From contig DIVD01000062.1 of NCBI GenBank assembly GCA_002423245.1, positions 19,740-83,739 of the forward strand: 64,000 nt of DNA, in the 5' to 3' direction. Source of the DNA: Rhodobacteraceae bacterium UBA6141. Its GTDB lineage: Bacteria; Pseudomonadota; Alphaproteobacteria; Rhodobacterales; Rhodobacteraceae. The notes beneath the pieces are model-generated. The model had not been told where the DNA came from. It was given only the letters and a program-made list of their open reading frames with translations, and ran no database searches. How positions within the stretch are numbered: position 1 is the first letter of the stretch; every line of letters starts with the position of its first letter. Positions 16,719-25,541 of the stretch are shown one piece after another. The translations under genes and the position numbers were made by a program.

Positions 16719-18814
16719 GCCGAGGGCGCCGCCGCCCGCCGCGCCCGCAGCCAGTGCTGCAGCCCGAAGACCAGCGCCAGCGCAAAGCCGGTCTCGTCCG
16801 TCATCGGCAGCGCAAGGATCAGCGACACGCCCGCCGCGAAGGCCAGAAGCCGCTCCCACAGCGCGGCGGGCCGCAGGAAGTAGCCCACCGCCGCCACGCC
16901 CCAGAGGCCGATGCCAAGGCAGGCCTTGGCGAGGATGTAGATCACCTCCACCGGATAGCCGTAGGCCTCGGCAACCGGCCCGCCATCTTGCAGCATCAGC
17001 GCCGGGGTATAGACCGCCATGAACGGGATCACGAATCCCGCCGCCGCCAGCCGGATCGCCTGAAGCGAGATCTTCAGGCCCGACGCCTTGGCGATCGGCC
17101 CCGCGGCAAAGCAGGCCAGCGCGACGGGCGGGGTCAGGTCGGCCATGATGCCGAAGTAGAACACGAACATGTGGCTGACCAGCAGCGGCACCCCAAGCTC
17201 CAGCAGCGCGGGCCCGGCCAGCGACGAGGTGATGATGTAGTTGGGGATCGTCGGGATCCCCATCCCCAGCACGAGGCAGGTGAGCATGGTCAGCACCAGC
17301 GACAGGAAGAGGTTGTCCTTGCCGATCGCGATGATCGCGCCGATGAAGGTCGAGGCGATGCCGGTCAGCGTCAGCGTGCCGATGACGATGCCGACGATGG
17401 CGCAGGCGATGCCGACCGGCAGCGCGTTGCGCGCCCCCTGTGCCAGCGCGTCGCGCACGATGCCAAGCGTGGGACGGGCGCCCCGCAACGCGGCGCAGGC
17501 CAGCACCAGCGCGCCGATCACCAGCACCAGGAAGTTGATGCCGAGCCGCAGGAACGCCGCCGAGGCAAGGCCGAGCGCCACCCAGAACACCACGCGGAAC
17601 GCGGTGGGCCCGATCATCGCCGCCAGCGGCGTGCCAAGGATCAGCACGGCCACCAGCGCAAGCCCCATCGTTCCGGCAAAGATCGGCGTGTAGCCGGCGA
17701 ACAGCAGATAGACCAGCGCCGCCAGCGGCAGGATCAGCGGCCAGCGGTCGCGCACCGCCTGCCACGGGTTCGGCAACTCGGCCCTGGGCAGGCCCTTCAG
17801 CCCGGCGCGCCCGGCCTCCAGATACACCATCCAGAACACCACGCCGAAATACAGCACCGCCGGAATGATCGCCGCCTTGACCACTGCGGCATAGGGCACG
17901 TTCAGCGTTTCGGCCATGATGAACGCCACCGCGCCCATCACCGGCGGCATGATCTGCCCGCCCATCGAGGCCGTCGCCTCCACCCCGCCGGCAAAGGCGG
18001 GCCGGAAGCCGAAGCGCTTCATCAGCGGGATGGTGAACTGGCCCGAGGCGACGACGTTCGCAACGCCGGAGCCCGAGATCGTGCCCATCAGCGCCGAGGA
18101 CAGGATCGCCACCTGGCCCGGCCCCCCCCGCAGGCCGCCGACGAGGCCGAGAGCGAAGTCGTTGAAAAGGTTCAGCATCCCGGCGCGTTCGAGAAAGGCT
18201 GCGAAGACGACGAAAATGAAGATATAGGCGCTGCTGACATAGATCGGCGTGCCGTAGATGCCCTCGGTTCCGAAGGCGAAATGCTCGATGATCTGGTCAA
18301 AGCCGTAGCCGCGGTGAATGAACGGCGCCGGCAGGTGCTGCCCGAGGAAGGCATAGGCCAGGAAGATCCCGGCGATGATCGCCAGCGGCCAGCCCATCAG
18401 CCGCCGCGCACCGATGAACACCAGCACCACCAGCAGCGTGCCGACCGCGAAATCGGCCGTGGTCAGGAAGCCCGTGCGCTGGATGATCGCCTCGTAGAAC
18501 ACCCAGTTGTAAAGCCCGGTGCCGAAGCCCAGAACGCCGAGCGCCCAGAACCAGACCCGTCCGGCCGGGGTCTTCGCAATCAGGTTGCCGACAAGGCCAA
18601 GCCCCAGCAGCAGCAGAAAACCCACATGCATCGCCCGCGCCACCTGGCTGGGCAGCGTGCCATAGGCCGCGACCCAAAGCTGGAACAGTGAGAAGGCAAC
18701 CGCGATCCAGAAGGCGATGGCGCCCATGATCCCGGTGCCGAACCCGGGGGGGAGCCCCTCGACGGCATCTTCGGTCACGGGCGGGTCCTGGGTGGCGTGC
18801 AGCGTGGCGGACAT
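16715..18814 (-). CDS. fused TRAP transporter permease (small and large membrane subunits, TAXI type)
   Basis: A 699-residue integral membrane protein in which the DctQ-like and DctM-like parts are joined, as in TAXI-type TRAP systems. Many hydrophobic helices are visible. Family segments include VFAAFLERAGMLNLFNDFALGLVGGLRGGPGQVAILSSALMGTISGSGVANV (split here by helices), MPPVMGAVAFIMAE and MGIPTIPNYII. It imports an organic acid or amino-acid-like solute driven by an ion gradient, with the binding protein encoded 181 bp upstream. The gap between the two holds a short tandem repeat. The substrate cannot be read from sequence. Confidence 0.93.
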   Translation of the reverse strand: MSATLHATQDPPVTEDAVEGLPPGFGTGIMGAIAFWIAVAFSLFQLWVAAYGTLPSQVARAMHVGFLLLLGLGLVGNLIAKTPAGRVWFWALGVLGFGTGLYNWVFYEAIIQRTGFLTTADFAVGTLLVVLVFIGARRLMGWPLAIIAGIFLAYAFLGQHLPAPFIHRGYGFDQIIEHFAFGTEGIYGTPIYVSSAYIFIFVVFAAFLERAGMLNLFNDFALGLVGGLRGGPGQVAILSSALMGTISGSGVANVVASGQFTIPLMKRFGFRPAFAGGVEATASMGGQIMPPVMGAVAFIMAETLNVPYAAVVKAAIIPAVLYFGVVFWMVYLEAGRAGLKGLPRAELPNPWQAVRDRWPLILPLAALVYLLFAGYTPIFAGTMGLALVAVLILGTPLAAMIGPTAFRVVFWVALGLASAAFLRLGINFLVLVIGALVLACAALRGARPTLGIVRDALAQGARNALPVGIACAIVGIVIGTLTLTGIASTFIGAIIAIGKDNLFLSLVLTMLTCLVLGMGIPTIPNYIITSSLAGPALLELGVPLLVSHMFVFYFGIMADLTPPVALACFAAGPIAKASGLKISLQAIRLAAAGFVIPFMAVYTPALMLQDGGPVAEAYGYPVEVIYILAKACLGIGLWGVAAVGYFLRPAALWERLLAFAAGVSLILALPMTDETGFALALVFGLQHWLRARRAAAPSA

Positions 18815-18880
18815 GGCGGAACTCCGGGGGAAGGCCGCGCCCGGCGGGCCGGTGGCCGGGCGCGGCGCAAGGGCGCAGGG

Positions 18881-18958
18881 CGCGGAGCGGCAGGCGGGCG
18901 CGGAACGGCAGGCGGGCGGGGAACGGCAGGGCCGGGCGCGGGGAACGGCAGGGCCGGG
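18881..18958. repeat. imperfect tandem array between TAXI binding protein and permease genes
   Basis: Four imperfect copies with the common core GGAACGGCAGG and unit lengths of 18, 18, 20 and 22 bp. The array fills much of the 181-bp spacer between the two transporter genes. It is entirely G+C-rich and encodes nothing convincing. It might affect the relative expression of binding protein and permease, or be simple slippage. Confidence 0.7.
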
Positions 18959-18995
18959 CGGCTGCGCGCCGCCCGACCTGCCTGCGCAGGCGGTG

Positions 18996-19955
18996 CTACT
19001 TCAGCACGCCGATCTCGCGGTAATAGCGCTCCGCACCCGGATGCAGCGGGATCGACAGCCCGTCCAGCGCGGTCTCTGGCTTGATGTTGCCGGCCGCCGC
19101 ATGCGAGGCCTTCAGCCGGTCGAGGTTCTCGAACAGCAGCTTCGTCATCTGGTAGGCGGTTTCCTCGGGCACATCCTCATGCGTGACCAGCACGTTGCCC
19201 ACCGCGGCCGTCGGCACGTCCGCGTCCTGCCCGGTATAGGTGCCGGCCGGGATCACCGCGGGGACATAGGGCGCGCCGATCTTTTCGACCACCTCCGCCG
19301 GGATGCCGACCAGAGTGATGTCATGCGTGGCCGACAGGTCCTTGATGAAGGCGACGCCAAGGCCCGAGGATTGCAGCGTGGCCTGCAACTGGCGGTTCTT
19401 GATCAGCTCGGCGGATTCGGCAAAGGGCAGGTATTCGACCTTGCCCAGATCCTCGTAGCTCATCCCCGCCGCGGCAAAGATCGCGCGGGCGTTCAGTTCG
19501 GTGCCCGAGGCCGGCGCGCCGACCGACATCGTCTTGCCACGCAGATCCTCGATCGTGGTGGCGCCGGTGTCACCTTCGGCCACGATCTGGATATAGTTGG
19601 GATAGATCGCCGCGATGGCCCGCAGGTTGGTCAGCGGGCGCGGGAAGCCGGCCTCCTGATTGCCTTCCCAGGCGAATTTCACCGAATCGCCAAGCGCGAA
19701 GGCCAGTTCGCCCTTGCCCTGCGCCAGAAGGTTGAGGTTCTCGACCGAGGCCTTGGTGGCCTGCACCTGCGTGCGCGCGCCGTCGATGTTCTCGGCATAG
19801 ATCTCGGACAGGCCGACGCCGAGCGGGTAGTAGACGCCCGAGGTGCCGCCGGTCAGCACGTTGATGAATTGCTGGGCCGGCGAGGCTTGCGGAGCAAGGG
19901 AAAGCGTGGCCCCGAGAACGGCGGCGGGCACGAATTTCTGGGTGAAGCTGAACAT
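18996..19955 (-). CDS. TAXI-family TRAP transporter substrate-binding protein
   Basis: A 319-residue periplasmic binding protein. The start at 19955 has a strong GGGAGGAAA ribosome site and gives a signal peptide ending around SLAPQASPAQQ. TAXI features are INVLTGGTSGVYYPLGVGLSEIY, VQATKASVENLNLLAQGKGELAFALGDS, IAAIYPNYIQIVA and MSVGAPASGTELNARAI. It captures the solute for the fused permease encoded downstream. The DctB/DctD-like pair immediately upstream probably controls it. Confidence 0.94.
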   Translation of the reverse strand: MFSFTQKFVPAAVLGATLSLAPQASPAQQFINVLTGGTSGVYYPLGVGLSEIYAENIDGARTQVQATKASVENLNLLAQGKGELAFALGDSVKFAWEGNQEAGFPRPLTNLRAIAAIYPNYIQIVAEGDTGATTIEDLRGKTMSVGAPASGTELNARAIFAAAGMSYEDLGKVEYLPFAESAELIKNRQLQATLQSSGLGVAFIKDLSATHDITLVGIPAEVVEKIGAPYVPAVIPAGTYTGQDADVPTAAVGNVLVTHEDVPEETAYQMTKLLFENLDRLKASHAAAGNIKPETALDGLSIPLHPGAERYYREIGVLK

Positions 19956-20114
19956 GCGGTTTCCTCCCGTGGCATGGTCCTGATCGCAAGATCGTGCACC
20001 GCGGAGGGCGAGCGCGAAAGGCACTTCCGCCGAGAGCCCGCGCAAAAGGCCGCCGCAAGATTTGTGTTTGGTGAAGCGGAGTTACGCGCGCGATGGCGGC
20101 AGAGGCGCGGATCT

Positions 20115-20134
20115 TCTGGCGGCTTTCCGCCAGA
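20115..20134. promoter_or_regulatory. 20-bp palindrome between the response-regulator and TAXI genes
   Basis: TCTGGCGGCTTTCCGCCAGA is a perfect dyad with 8-bp arms and a 4-nt centre. It lies 31 bp beyond the regulator stop and about 160 bp upstream of the TAXI ATG. It could be an upstream activator site for the neighbouring regulator, or a hairpin ending its transcript. No T tract follows on the minus strand, which slightly favours a protein-binding site. Confidence 0.5.
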
Positions 20135-20165
20135 TGTCGCGGATGGGCGGGCGATCTTTTGCCCG

Positions 20166-21494
20166 CTACTCGTCGCCGCGCAGGCCGTGGCGGGCGATCT
20201 TCTCGTTCAGCGTCCGGCGCGGAACCCCCAGCACATCCGCCGCCAGCGCCGATGACCCGCCCGCCTGCCGCAACGCCTCGGCTATCGCCTCGGCTTCGAA
20301 CCGGGCGACCCGCTCGGGCAGCGGAACCGCCGCCGCAGGCTCGGCCGCGGCCGGCGCCGCCGGACGCAGGCCCAGAACGTGCCGCTCTGCCGCGGCCTTC
20401 AGTTCGGGCAGGTTGCCCGGCCAGTCCTGCCCCTGCAGCAGCCGCAAGTCGCTTTCCAGCAGGTCCGGCAGCGCGCGGCCAAACCGTTCCGCCGCATCCT
20501 CGGCAAAGCGGGTGAACAGCAGCGGAATATCCTCGCGCCGCGCGCGCAGCGGCGGCAGGGCCAGTTCCACCGCGGACAGCCGGTAGAACAGATCGGCGCG
20601 GAAGCGCCCCGCGGCCACCTCGGCGCGAAGATCCGCCCGCGTGCCGGCGACCACCCGCAGGTCCACCGGGCGCGCGGCGTTGGAGCCGATGCGTTCCAGC
20701 CGGCGGTCCTGCATCACCCGCAGCAGTTTCGATTGCAGCGCCAGCGGCAGCGCCTCGATCTCGCCCAGAAAGACCGTGCCGCCATTGGCATGTTCCAGCT
20801 TGCCCACCCGCGCCGCGGCGGTTCCGGCCAGAAAACCGCGTTCATGTCCGAACAACTCTGCCTCGAACCCCGGCTCGGCGACGCCGGCGCAGTCGATGGC
20901 GACGAAGGGCCGCCGCGCCCGCCGCCCGAAATCGTGGAAGGCGCGGGCAAGCTCCTCCTTGCCGGTGCCCGGCTCGCCGCTGACCAGCAGATCGACGGCG
21001 ATGTCGGCAAGCTGGCCCACCGCATCGCGCAGCGCGGCGATCGCGGGCGCGCTGCCCGCCAGCCGCGCCTCCAGCCGGGCAGAGGCGGTGTCGGACCAGC
21101 GGGTGGCGCGCAACTCGCGCCGCATCCGTCGCAGCTCGACCGCCCGGTCGAGCACCGCCACCAGATGCTCGGCGCCATAGGGCTTCTCGATGAAGTCATA
21201 GGCGCCCTCGCGCATCGCCTCCACCGCCACCGGCACATCGGCATGTCCGGACAGCAAGATCACCGGCAACTCGGCATCGCCGGCCCGCAACTGCGCCAGC
21301 ACCTGCTGCCCGCTCACGCCCGGCATCCTGAGGTCCGTAACCACGCAATCGCAGCGCGCGGTGTCGATCTCGGCCAGCGCCCGGGCCGGGTCGGTATAGG
21401 TGGCGACGCGAAAGCCCGAGGCGCCAAGCCAGTCCGCCGCCGCGTCGCACAGCGGCGGCTCGTCGTCGATGAAGGCGATGGTGCCGCGGGTCAT
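20166..21494 (-). CDS. DctD/NtrC-like response regulator with degenerate sigma-54 activator motifs
   Basis: A 442-residue response regulator: receiver (Asp10, Asp11, phospho-acceptor Asp54, Lys104), an AAA+ domain (Walker A GEPGTGKEE, about 173-181) and a C-terminal Fis-type helix-turn-helix (RQAGGSSALAADVLGVPRRTL). Two hallmarks of sigma-54 activators are altered. The GAFTGA loop reads GFLAGT (220-225), losing the key Thr, and the Walker B sequence reads GTVFLGEI with Gly244 where Asp is expected. It may therefore not hydrolyse ATP normally or contact sigma-54. It overlaps the sensor kinase gene by 4 nt and precedes the TAXI transporter, its likely target. Confidence 0.9.
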   Translation of the reverse strand: MTRGTIAFIDDEPPLCDAAADWLGASGFRVATYTDPARALAEIDTARCDCVVTDLRMPGVSGQQVLAQLRAGDAELPVILLSGHADVPVAVEAMREGAYDFIEKPYGAEHLVAVLDRAVELRRMRRELRATRWSDTASARLEARLAGSAPAIAALRDAVGQLADIAVDLLVSGEPGTGKEELARAFHDFGRRARRPFVAIDCAGVAEPGFEAELFGHERGFLAGTAAARVGKLEHANGGTVFLGEIEALPLALQSKLLRVMQDRRLERIGSNAARPVDLRVVAGTRADLRAEVAAGRFRADLFYRLSAVELALPPLRARREDIPLLFTRFAEDAAERFGRALPDLLESDLRLLQGQDWPGNLPELKAAAERHVLGLRPAAPAAAEPAAAVPLPERVARFEAEAIAEALRQAGGSSALAADVLGVPRRTLNEKIARHGLRGDE

Positions 21495-23344
21495 CGGCCG
21501 GCCACCCGGGCGCGGGCGGCCGCGTGCAGCGGCAGGTCCACCAGCGTCAGCGTGCCGCCGCCGGGGCGGGGGGCGAAGGTCAGGCTGCCGCCCGACTGCT
21601 CGAGGATGGTGCGCACGATCGACAGGCCAAGCCCCAGTCCCTCGCCGCTGACCCGGGTGGTGAAGAACGGCTCCATGATCCGCTCGCGCATGTCCTCGGG
21701 GATGCCGGGGCCGCGGTCGGCGATGGTCAGGCGCAGGCCGCTGGCGGTGAGCTTCAGCGCCGCAGTGATCGTCACGGGCGCCGCGCCGGCGCTGGCCTCT
21801 GCCGCGTTCAGCAGCAGGTTGGTCGCCACCTGTTCCAGACGCACCGCATTGCCGCTGACCGGCGGCAGGCCGGCCGTCCCGGGCAGCGAGAGGCTCACCC
21901 CCAGTTCGCGCAGGCGCGGCTCCAGCAGTTCGGCCGATGCGGCTAGCACCGCGGCCATGTCCACCGGCTCTGGCGGGGTCAGCTTCTGCTTCGCGCCGAA
22001 GCTCTTGAGGTGCCGCACCATCGTCTGCATCCGGCGCAGCAGCCCGCGCGCGGATCCGAGGCTGTTGGCGGCCTTGTCGGCAGTCCCGCGTGCCAGATGA
22101 AGCTCGGCGGCGGCAAGCGTGTTGTCCAGCGCCGACAGCGGCTGGCTCACCTCATGCACGATGGCTGCGGACATGCGGCCCAGCACCGCCAGCTTGGCCG
22201 CATGGACAAGGCTTTCATGGGTCTGGCGCAACTCGTCCTCGGCCCGCCGCCGCTCCTCGACTTCATGCGCAAGCGCCACGGTCCGCTCGGCCACCCGCCG
22301 TTCCAGCACCGCGTTCTGCTCCAGCTTCAAGAGCGTGAACTGCCGGCGCTGCCAGAGGATCAGCGCGCCGACCGAGGCAAGCAGCCCCGCGAGCGCCGCA
22401 AGCCCCGCCAGCAGCCACGCGCTGCGCAAGACAGGCGCCTCCGGCAGGCCGACGATGATCTGCCAGTCGTCGGGTTCCAGCGCGGCGCGCGCGATGCGCA
22501 GCGGCTCGCGCGCGTCCGAGGCGATGGCGCCGGTCAGGGGCGCGGCGGCAGAGATGTCGAGCCCGTCATAACGCCGCTCCGCCACGATCCGGGCCAGCGC
22601 CGCCGGGGCCAGCGGCTCCAGCGGGCGGTATTTCCAGTTGCGCGGGCCCGACAGGAACACCACCCCGTCCGGATCGGCCAGTGCCACATGCTCTGCGGCG
22701 CGCACCCAGGTGCTTTCCAGCGTCGCCATGTCGACCTTGACCACCGCCACGCCGCCTGGCGCCTGGGCGGGGCCAAGCCGGGCCGAGAGGAAATAGCCGG
22801 GCTTGCCGGTCGTCACCCCGACGGCGTAATAGCGCGCCTCACCCGACTGCATCGCGCCCCGGAAGTAGGGGCGGAAGCTGTAGTTCTGCCCCAGAAAGCT
22901 GCCGGGCCGGTTCCAGTTGCTGGCGGCGACCGTCAGCCCCTGCGCATCGGTCACGTAAAGCTCGTCCACCCCCGACAGGTCGCGCACCGTCTGCAGATAG
23001 GCATTGGCCGCCGCCGCCGCGCCAGGGTCTCCCGGATCGGCCAGCAGGCTGCGCACGCGGGCATCCTGTCCGACGAGGGCAGGCAGGTAGCGGAAGCGGT
23101 CGATCTCTGTCACCACGCTGTGGCGGGTCACGGTCAGCCGGTCGCGCAGCTCTGCCTCCAGCCGCGCGCTGCCGGCATAGCGCGCCAAGGCGAAGGCCGC
23201 CGCCGACAGGGCGACCGTCATCGCCAGCAGCGCCGCGATCAGCAGCGCGGGGCCGGGCGGGCGCCGGTTCGCGGGCAGGGGGCGGGCCAGGGGCAGAGCG
23301 CGGGTCAAGGACCGGTGGCGGGTCAGGGACGGGGGGCGCAGCAT
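21491..23344 (-). CDS. DctB-like membrane sensor histidine kinase
   Basis: A 617-residue kinase. The N-terminus is basic with a membrane helix (about residues 32-56), then a periplasmic Cache-type sensor domain (ELYVTDAQGLTVAASNWNRPGSFLGQNYSFRPYF). A second helix follows at about 302-324. The cytoplasmic part includes a coiled-coil linker, an H box with HEVSQPL (His397) and an ATPase domain with N (NLLLNAAEAS), G1 (DRGPGIP) and G2 (GEGLGLGLSI) boxes. The sensor architecture matches DctB, which detects C4-dicarboxylates; the ligand here may differ. It is the first gene of the regulator pair and its stop overlaps the regulator start. Confidence 0.93.
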   Translation of the reverse strand: MLRPPSLTRHRSLTRALPLARPLPANRRPPGPALLIAALLAMTVALSAAAFALARYAGSARLEAELRDRLTVTRHSVVTEIDRFRYLPALVGQDARVRSLLADPGDPGAAAAANAYLQTVRDLSGVDELYVTDAQGLTVAASNWNRPGSFLGQNYSFRPYFRGAMQSGEARYYAVGVTTGKPGYFLSARLGPAQAPGGVAVVKVDMATLESTWVRAAEHVALADPDGVVFLSGPRNWKYRPLEPLAPAALARIVAERRYDGLDISAAAPLTGAIASDAREPLRIARAALEPDDWQIIVGLPEAPVLRSAWLLAGLAALAGLLASVGALILWQRRQFTLLKLEQNAVLERRVAERTVALAHEVEERRRAEDELRQTHESLVHAAKLAVLGRMSAAIVHEVSQPLSALDNTLAAAELHLARGTADKAANSLGSARGLLRRMQTMVRHLKSFGAKQKLTPPEPVDMAAVLAASAELLEPRLRELGVSLSLPGTAGLPPVSGNAVRLEQVATNLLLNAAEASAGAAPVTITAALKLTASGLRLTIADRGPGIPEDMRERIMEPFFTTRVSGEGLGLGLSIVRTILEQSGGSLTFAPRPGGGTLTLVDLPLHAAARARVAGR

Positions 23345-23401
23345 CGCGGCTCCGGGGGCTGGGATGCGCTACCATGGCAAGGACGGGGGCCCCACCGCAA
23401 G

Positions 23402-24061
23402 TCAGTCGTCGGAATAGCGCTCCTCGCGCCAGGGATCGCCGCGCATGTGATAGCCGTTGCGCTCCCAGAAGCCGGCGCGGTCGGCGCCGATGAATTCGAT
23501 CTCCTTCAGCCACTTCGCGCTTTTCCAGAAGTAGAGGTGCGGCACCACCAGCCGCATCGGCCCGCCATGCGCAGGGCTCAGCGGCGCGCCCTGCCAATGG
23601 GTCGCAAGCATCGCCTCCTCGGCGGCGAAATCCGCCAGCGGCAGGTTGGTCGTGTAGCCGTCATGCGCGGTCAGCAGCACGAAACGCGCGATCGGCAGCG
23701 GCTGCACCAGATCCAGCAGCGTGCGCACCGCCACGCCCTGCCAGTCGTTGTCATGGCGCGACCAGGTGGTGACGCAGTGGATGTCGCTGCGCCGGGTCTG
23801 CTGCGGCAGGGCGCCGAACTCCTCCCATGTCAGCGTCAGCGGAGTCGCGGCGAAGCCCGTCACCCGCAGCCGCCATGTCGCCAGCGGCACCTCGGGCTGG
23901 ACCCCCAGATCCAGCACCGGCCAGTCGGTCACCAGGTGCTGCCCCGGTGGCAGGCGGTCCGCTCCGGGCGGGGCCGCGCGGCCGGTCAGGAACTTGCCCG
24001 CCTCGGCCCAGGCGCGCTTGCTGCGGGTCAGCTTGCTGTCTTCGGGCGGATCGTCCTGCAT
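23402..24061 (-). CDS. molybdopterin-dependent oxidoreductase, sulfite oxidase-like domain
   Basis: A 219-residue protein consisting mostly of one sulfite-oxidase-type molybdenum cofactor domain. Segments include WRLRVTGFAATPLTLTWEEFGALPQ, DIHCVTTWSRHDNDWQGVAV with the Cys expected to bind molybdenum, HDGYTTNLPL, LSPAHGGPMRLVVPHLYFWKSAKW and a C-terminal FWERNGYHMRGDPWREERY. The ATG at 24061 has GAGG 7 nt upstream. No signal peptide is visible, so it is probably cytoplasmic, unlike the exported methionine sulfoxide reductase MsrP. Substrate unknown. It stands between the DctB-like gene and the cytochrome c subunit gene, apparently as a separate unit. Confidence 0.87.
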   Translation of the reverse strand: MQDDPPEDSKLTRSKRAWAEAGKFLTGRAAPPGADRLPPGQHLVTDWPVLDLGVQPEVPLATWRLRVTGFAATPLTLTWEEFGALPQQTRRSDIHCVTTWSRHDNDWQGVAVRTLLDLVQPLPIARFVLLTAHDGYTTNLPLADFAAEEAMLATHWQGAPLSPAHGGPMRLVVPHLYFWKSAKWLKEIEFIGADRAGFWERNGYHMRGDPWREERYSDD

Positions 24062-24172
24062 GGGTGTCCTCGCGGGGTTTTCCTGCAAGGTGGCACGGCA
24101 GGCGCCGCCGTCAAGCCGGGCGCCACATCTGCCCGCGGCGCGGGGGCCGATGCCGCAGCACCGGCCCGCCCG

Positions 24173-25531
24173 TCACTCGCGCGCCGCCGCCGCCCGTTCC
24201 TCGGCAAGCTCGCGCCGGGCGGTCACGTCGGCGGCGGTGACCGCCCCGGCCTCGTTCGACCATGCGCCGCGCACGAAGGTGGCGAGTTCGGCCACCTCCG
24301 CGTCGGGCAGCCGCGCCGCAAAGCCCGGCATCCGCAGCGAATAGGGGCGCAGCGCGGTCGATGGCAGTTCGGCACCATGCAAGATGGTGTCGATCAGCCC
24401 GTTCGGCGACGCGGCCGTGACCAGCGGATTGCCGTCGAGTTCGGGGAAGACCTGATCGGCGCCGCGTCCGTCGACGAAGTGGCAGGCATTGCAGTTGTCG
24501 AGGTAGAGCCGCGGCCCAAGCGCCATTCCCGGCTCGGCGGAAATCAGCGCCGCCTCGGTGCCGCCTCCCTCCATCCCAAGCCGGTCGGCGGTGCGCAGTT
24601 CCGGCGCCGCGGCGTAATCCTCTGCCTGGGCGCCGCCGAGGGCGCGCAGGTAGGCGACCACCGCGTCCAGATCCTCGTTGCTGTAGAACTGCAACGAGTC
24701 GCGCACCACCAGCCGCATCTCGCCATTCACGCCGGAATGGCTGTTGCGGCCCGAAGCGAGGAACAGCTTCAGATCTGCGGGCGACCAGTGGCGGATCGCG
24801 CTTTGCGCGCCGCGCAGCGGCGGGGCGGTCCAGCCGTCGATCTCGCCGCCCGTCAGGAAATCATCGTCCTCGGCGGTATAGCCGGCCTCGGCCATCACCG
24901 CGTTGCGCGGGCTGTGGCAGGCGCCGCAATGGCCCGGCCCCTCCACCAGATAGGCGCCGCGGTCATACAGCGGATCGCCGCTGCCCGAGACCTCGCCCGG
25001 CTCGCCCAGGGCGATCCATTTCCAGGTGCGGATGCCCCACCGCTGGTCGAAGGGGAAGGGCAGGTCGGTCTCGGGGACGGAATTGCGGACCGGCTCCACC
25101 TCCTCCATGAAATAGGCGTAAAGCGCGCGGACATCCTCCTCGGACAGCTTGCGATAGTTGGCATAGGGCATCGCGGGATAGAGATGCGCGCCATCCTGCC
25201 GCAGCCCGTCATAAAGCGCGGCGCGGAATTCATCGAGCGAATAGCCGCCGATGCCGGTTTCCTCGTCGGGGGTGATGTTCGACGAATAGATGGTGCCCAG
25301 CGGGCTCCGGATCGGGCGCCCGCCCGCGAAGGGGGTGCCGCCCTCGGCGGTGTGGCAGGCCTCGCAATCGGCCAGGCGCATGGTGTATTCCCCCGCGCCT
25401 TCGGGCGGCGCGTAGTCTTGGGGCAGGGACGCCAGCGCCGGCGTGGTGCGGACCGGCAGGAAGATGATCGCCGCCAGAACGATGAGGCCAAGAAGCACAA
25501 GGCCGGTGAGGATGCGCAGAAAGGTGACCAT
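24173..25531 (-). CDS. tri-heme cytochrome c subunit of a flavin dehydrogenase complex
   Basis: A 452-residue membrane-anchored cytochrome with an N-terminal helix (VTFLRILTGLVLLGLIVLAAIIF) and three cytochrome c domains marked by CEACH, CGACH and CNACH. This is the architecture of the cytochrome subunit of gluconate 2-dehydrogenase, alcohol and sorbitol dehydrogenases. It would carry electrons from the flavoprotein encoded just upstream to ubiquinone or a terminal oxidase. A GAGGAGG ribosome site precedes the ATG, which lies 10 bp after the GMC gene. The C-terminus is Ala/Glu/Arg-rich. Confidence 0.93.
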   Translation of the reverse strand: MVTFLRILTGLVLLGLIVLAAIIFLPVRTTPALASLPQDYAPPEGAGEYTMRLADCEACHTAEGGTPFAGGRPIRSPLGTIYSSNITPDEETGIGGYSLDEFRAALYDGLRQDGAHLYPAMPYANYRKLSEEDVRALYAYFMEEVEPVRNSVPETDLPFPFDQRWGIRTWKWIALGEPGEVSGSGDPLYDRGAYLVEGPGHCGACHSPRNAVMAEAGYTAEDDDFLTGGEIDGWTAPPLRGAQSAIRHWSPADLKLFLASGRNSHSGVNGEMRLVVRDSLQFYSNEDLDAVVAYLRALGGAQAEDYAAAPELRTADRLGMEGGGTEAALISAEPGMALGPRLYLDNCNACHFVDGRGADQVFPELDGNPLVTAASPNGLIDTILHGAELPSTALRPYSLRMPGFAARLPDAEVAELATFVRGAWSNEAGAVTAADVTARRELAEERAAAARE

Positions 25532-25541
25532 GGCTGCCTCC

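Noticed and set aside
19986..19998. Possible sigma-54 promoter (minus strand TGCACGATCTTGC) before the TAXI gene
   Set aside because: The GG of the -24 element is broken and spacing to the TTGC is one base short of TGGCAC-N5-TTGC.
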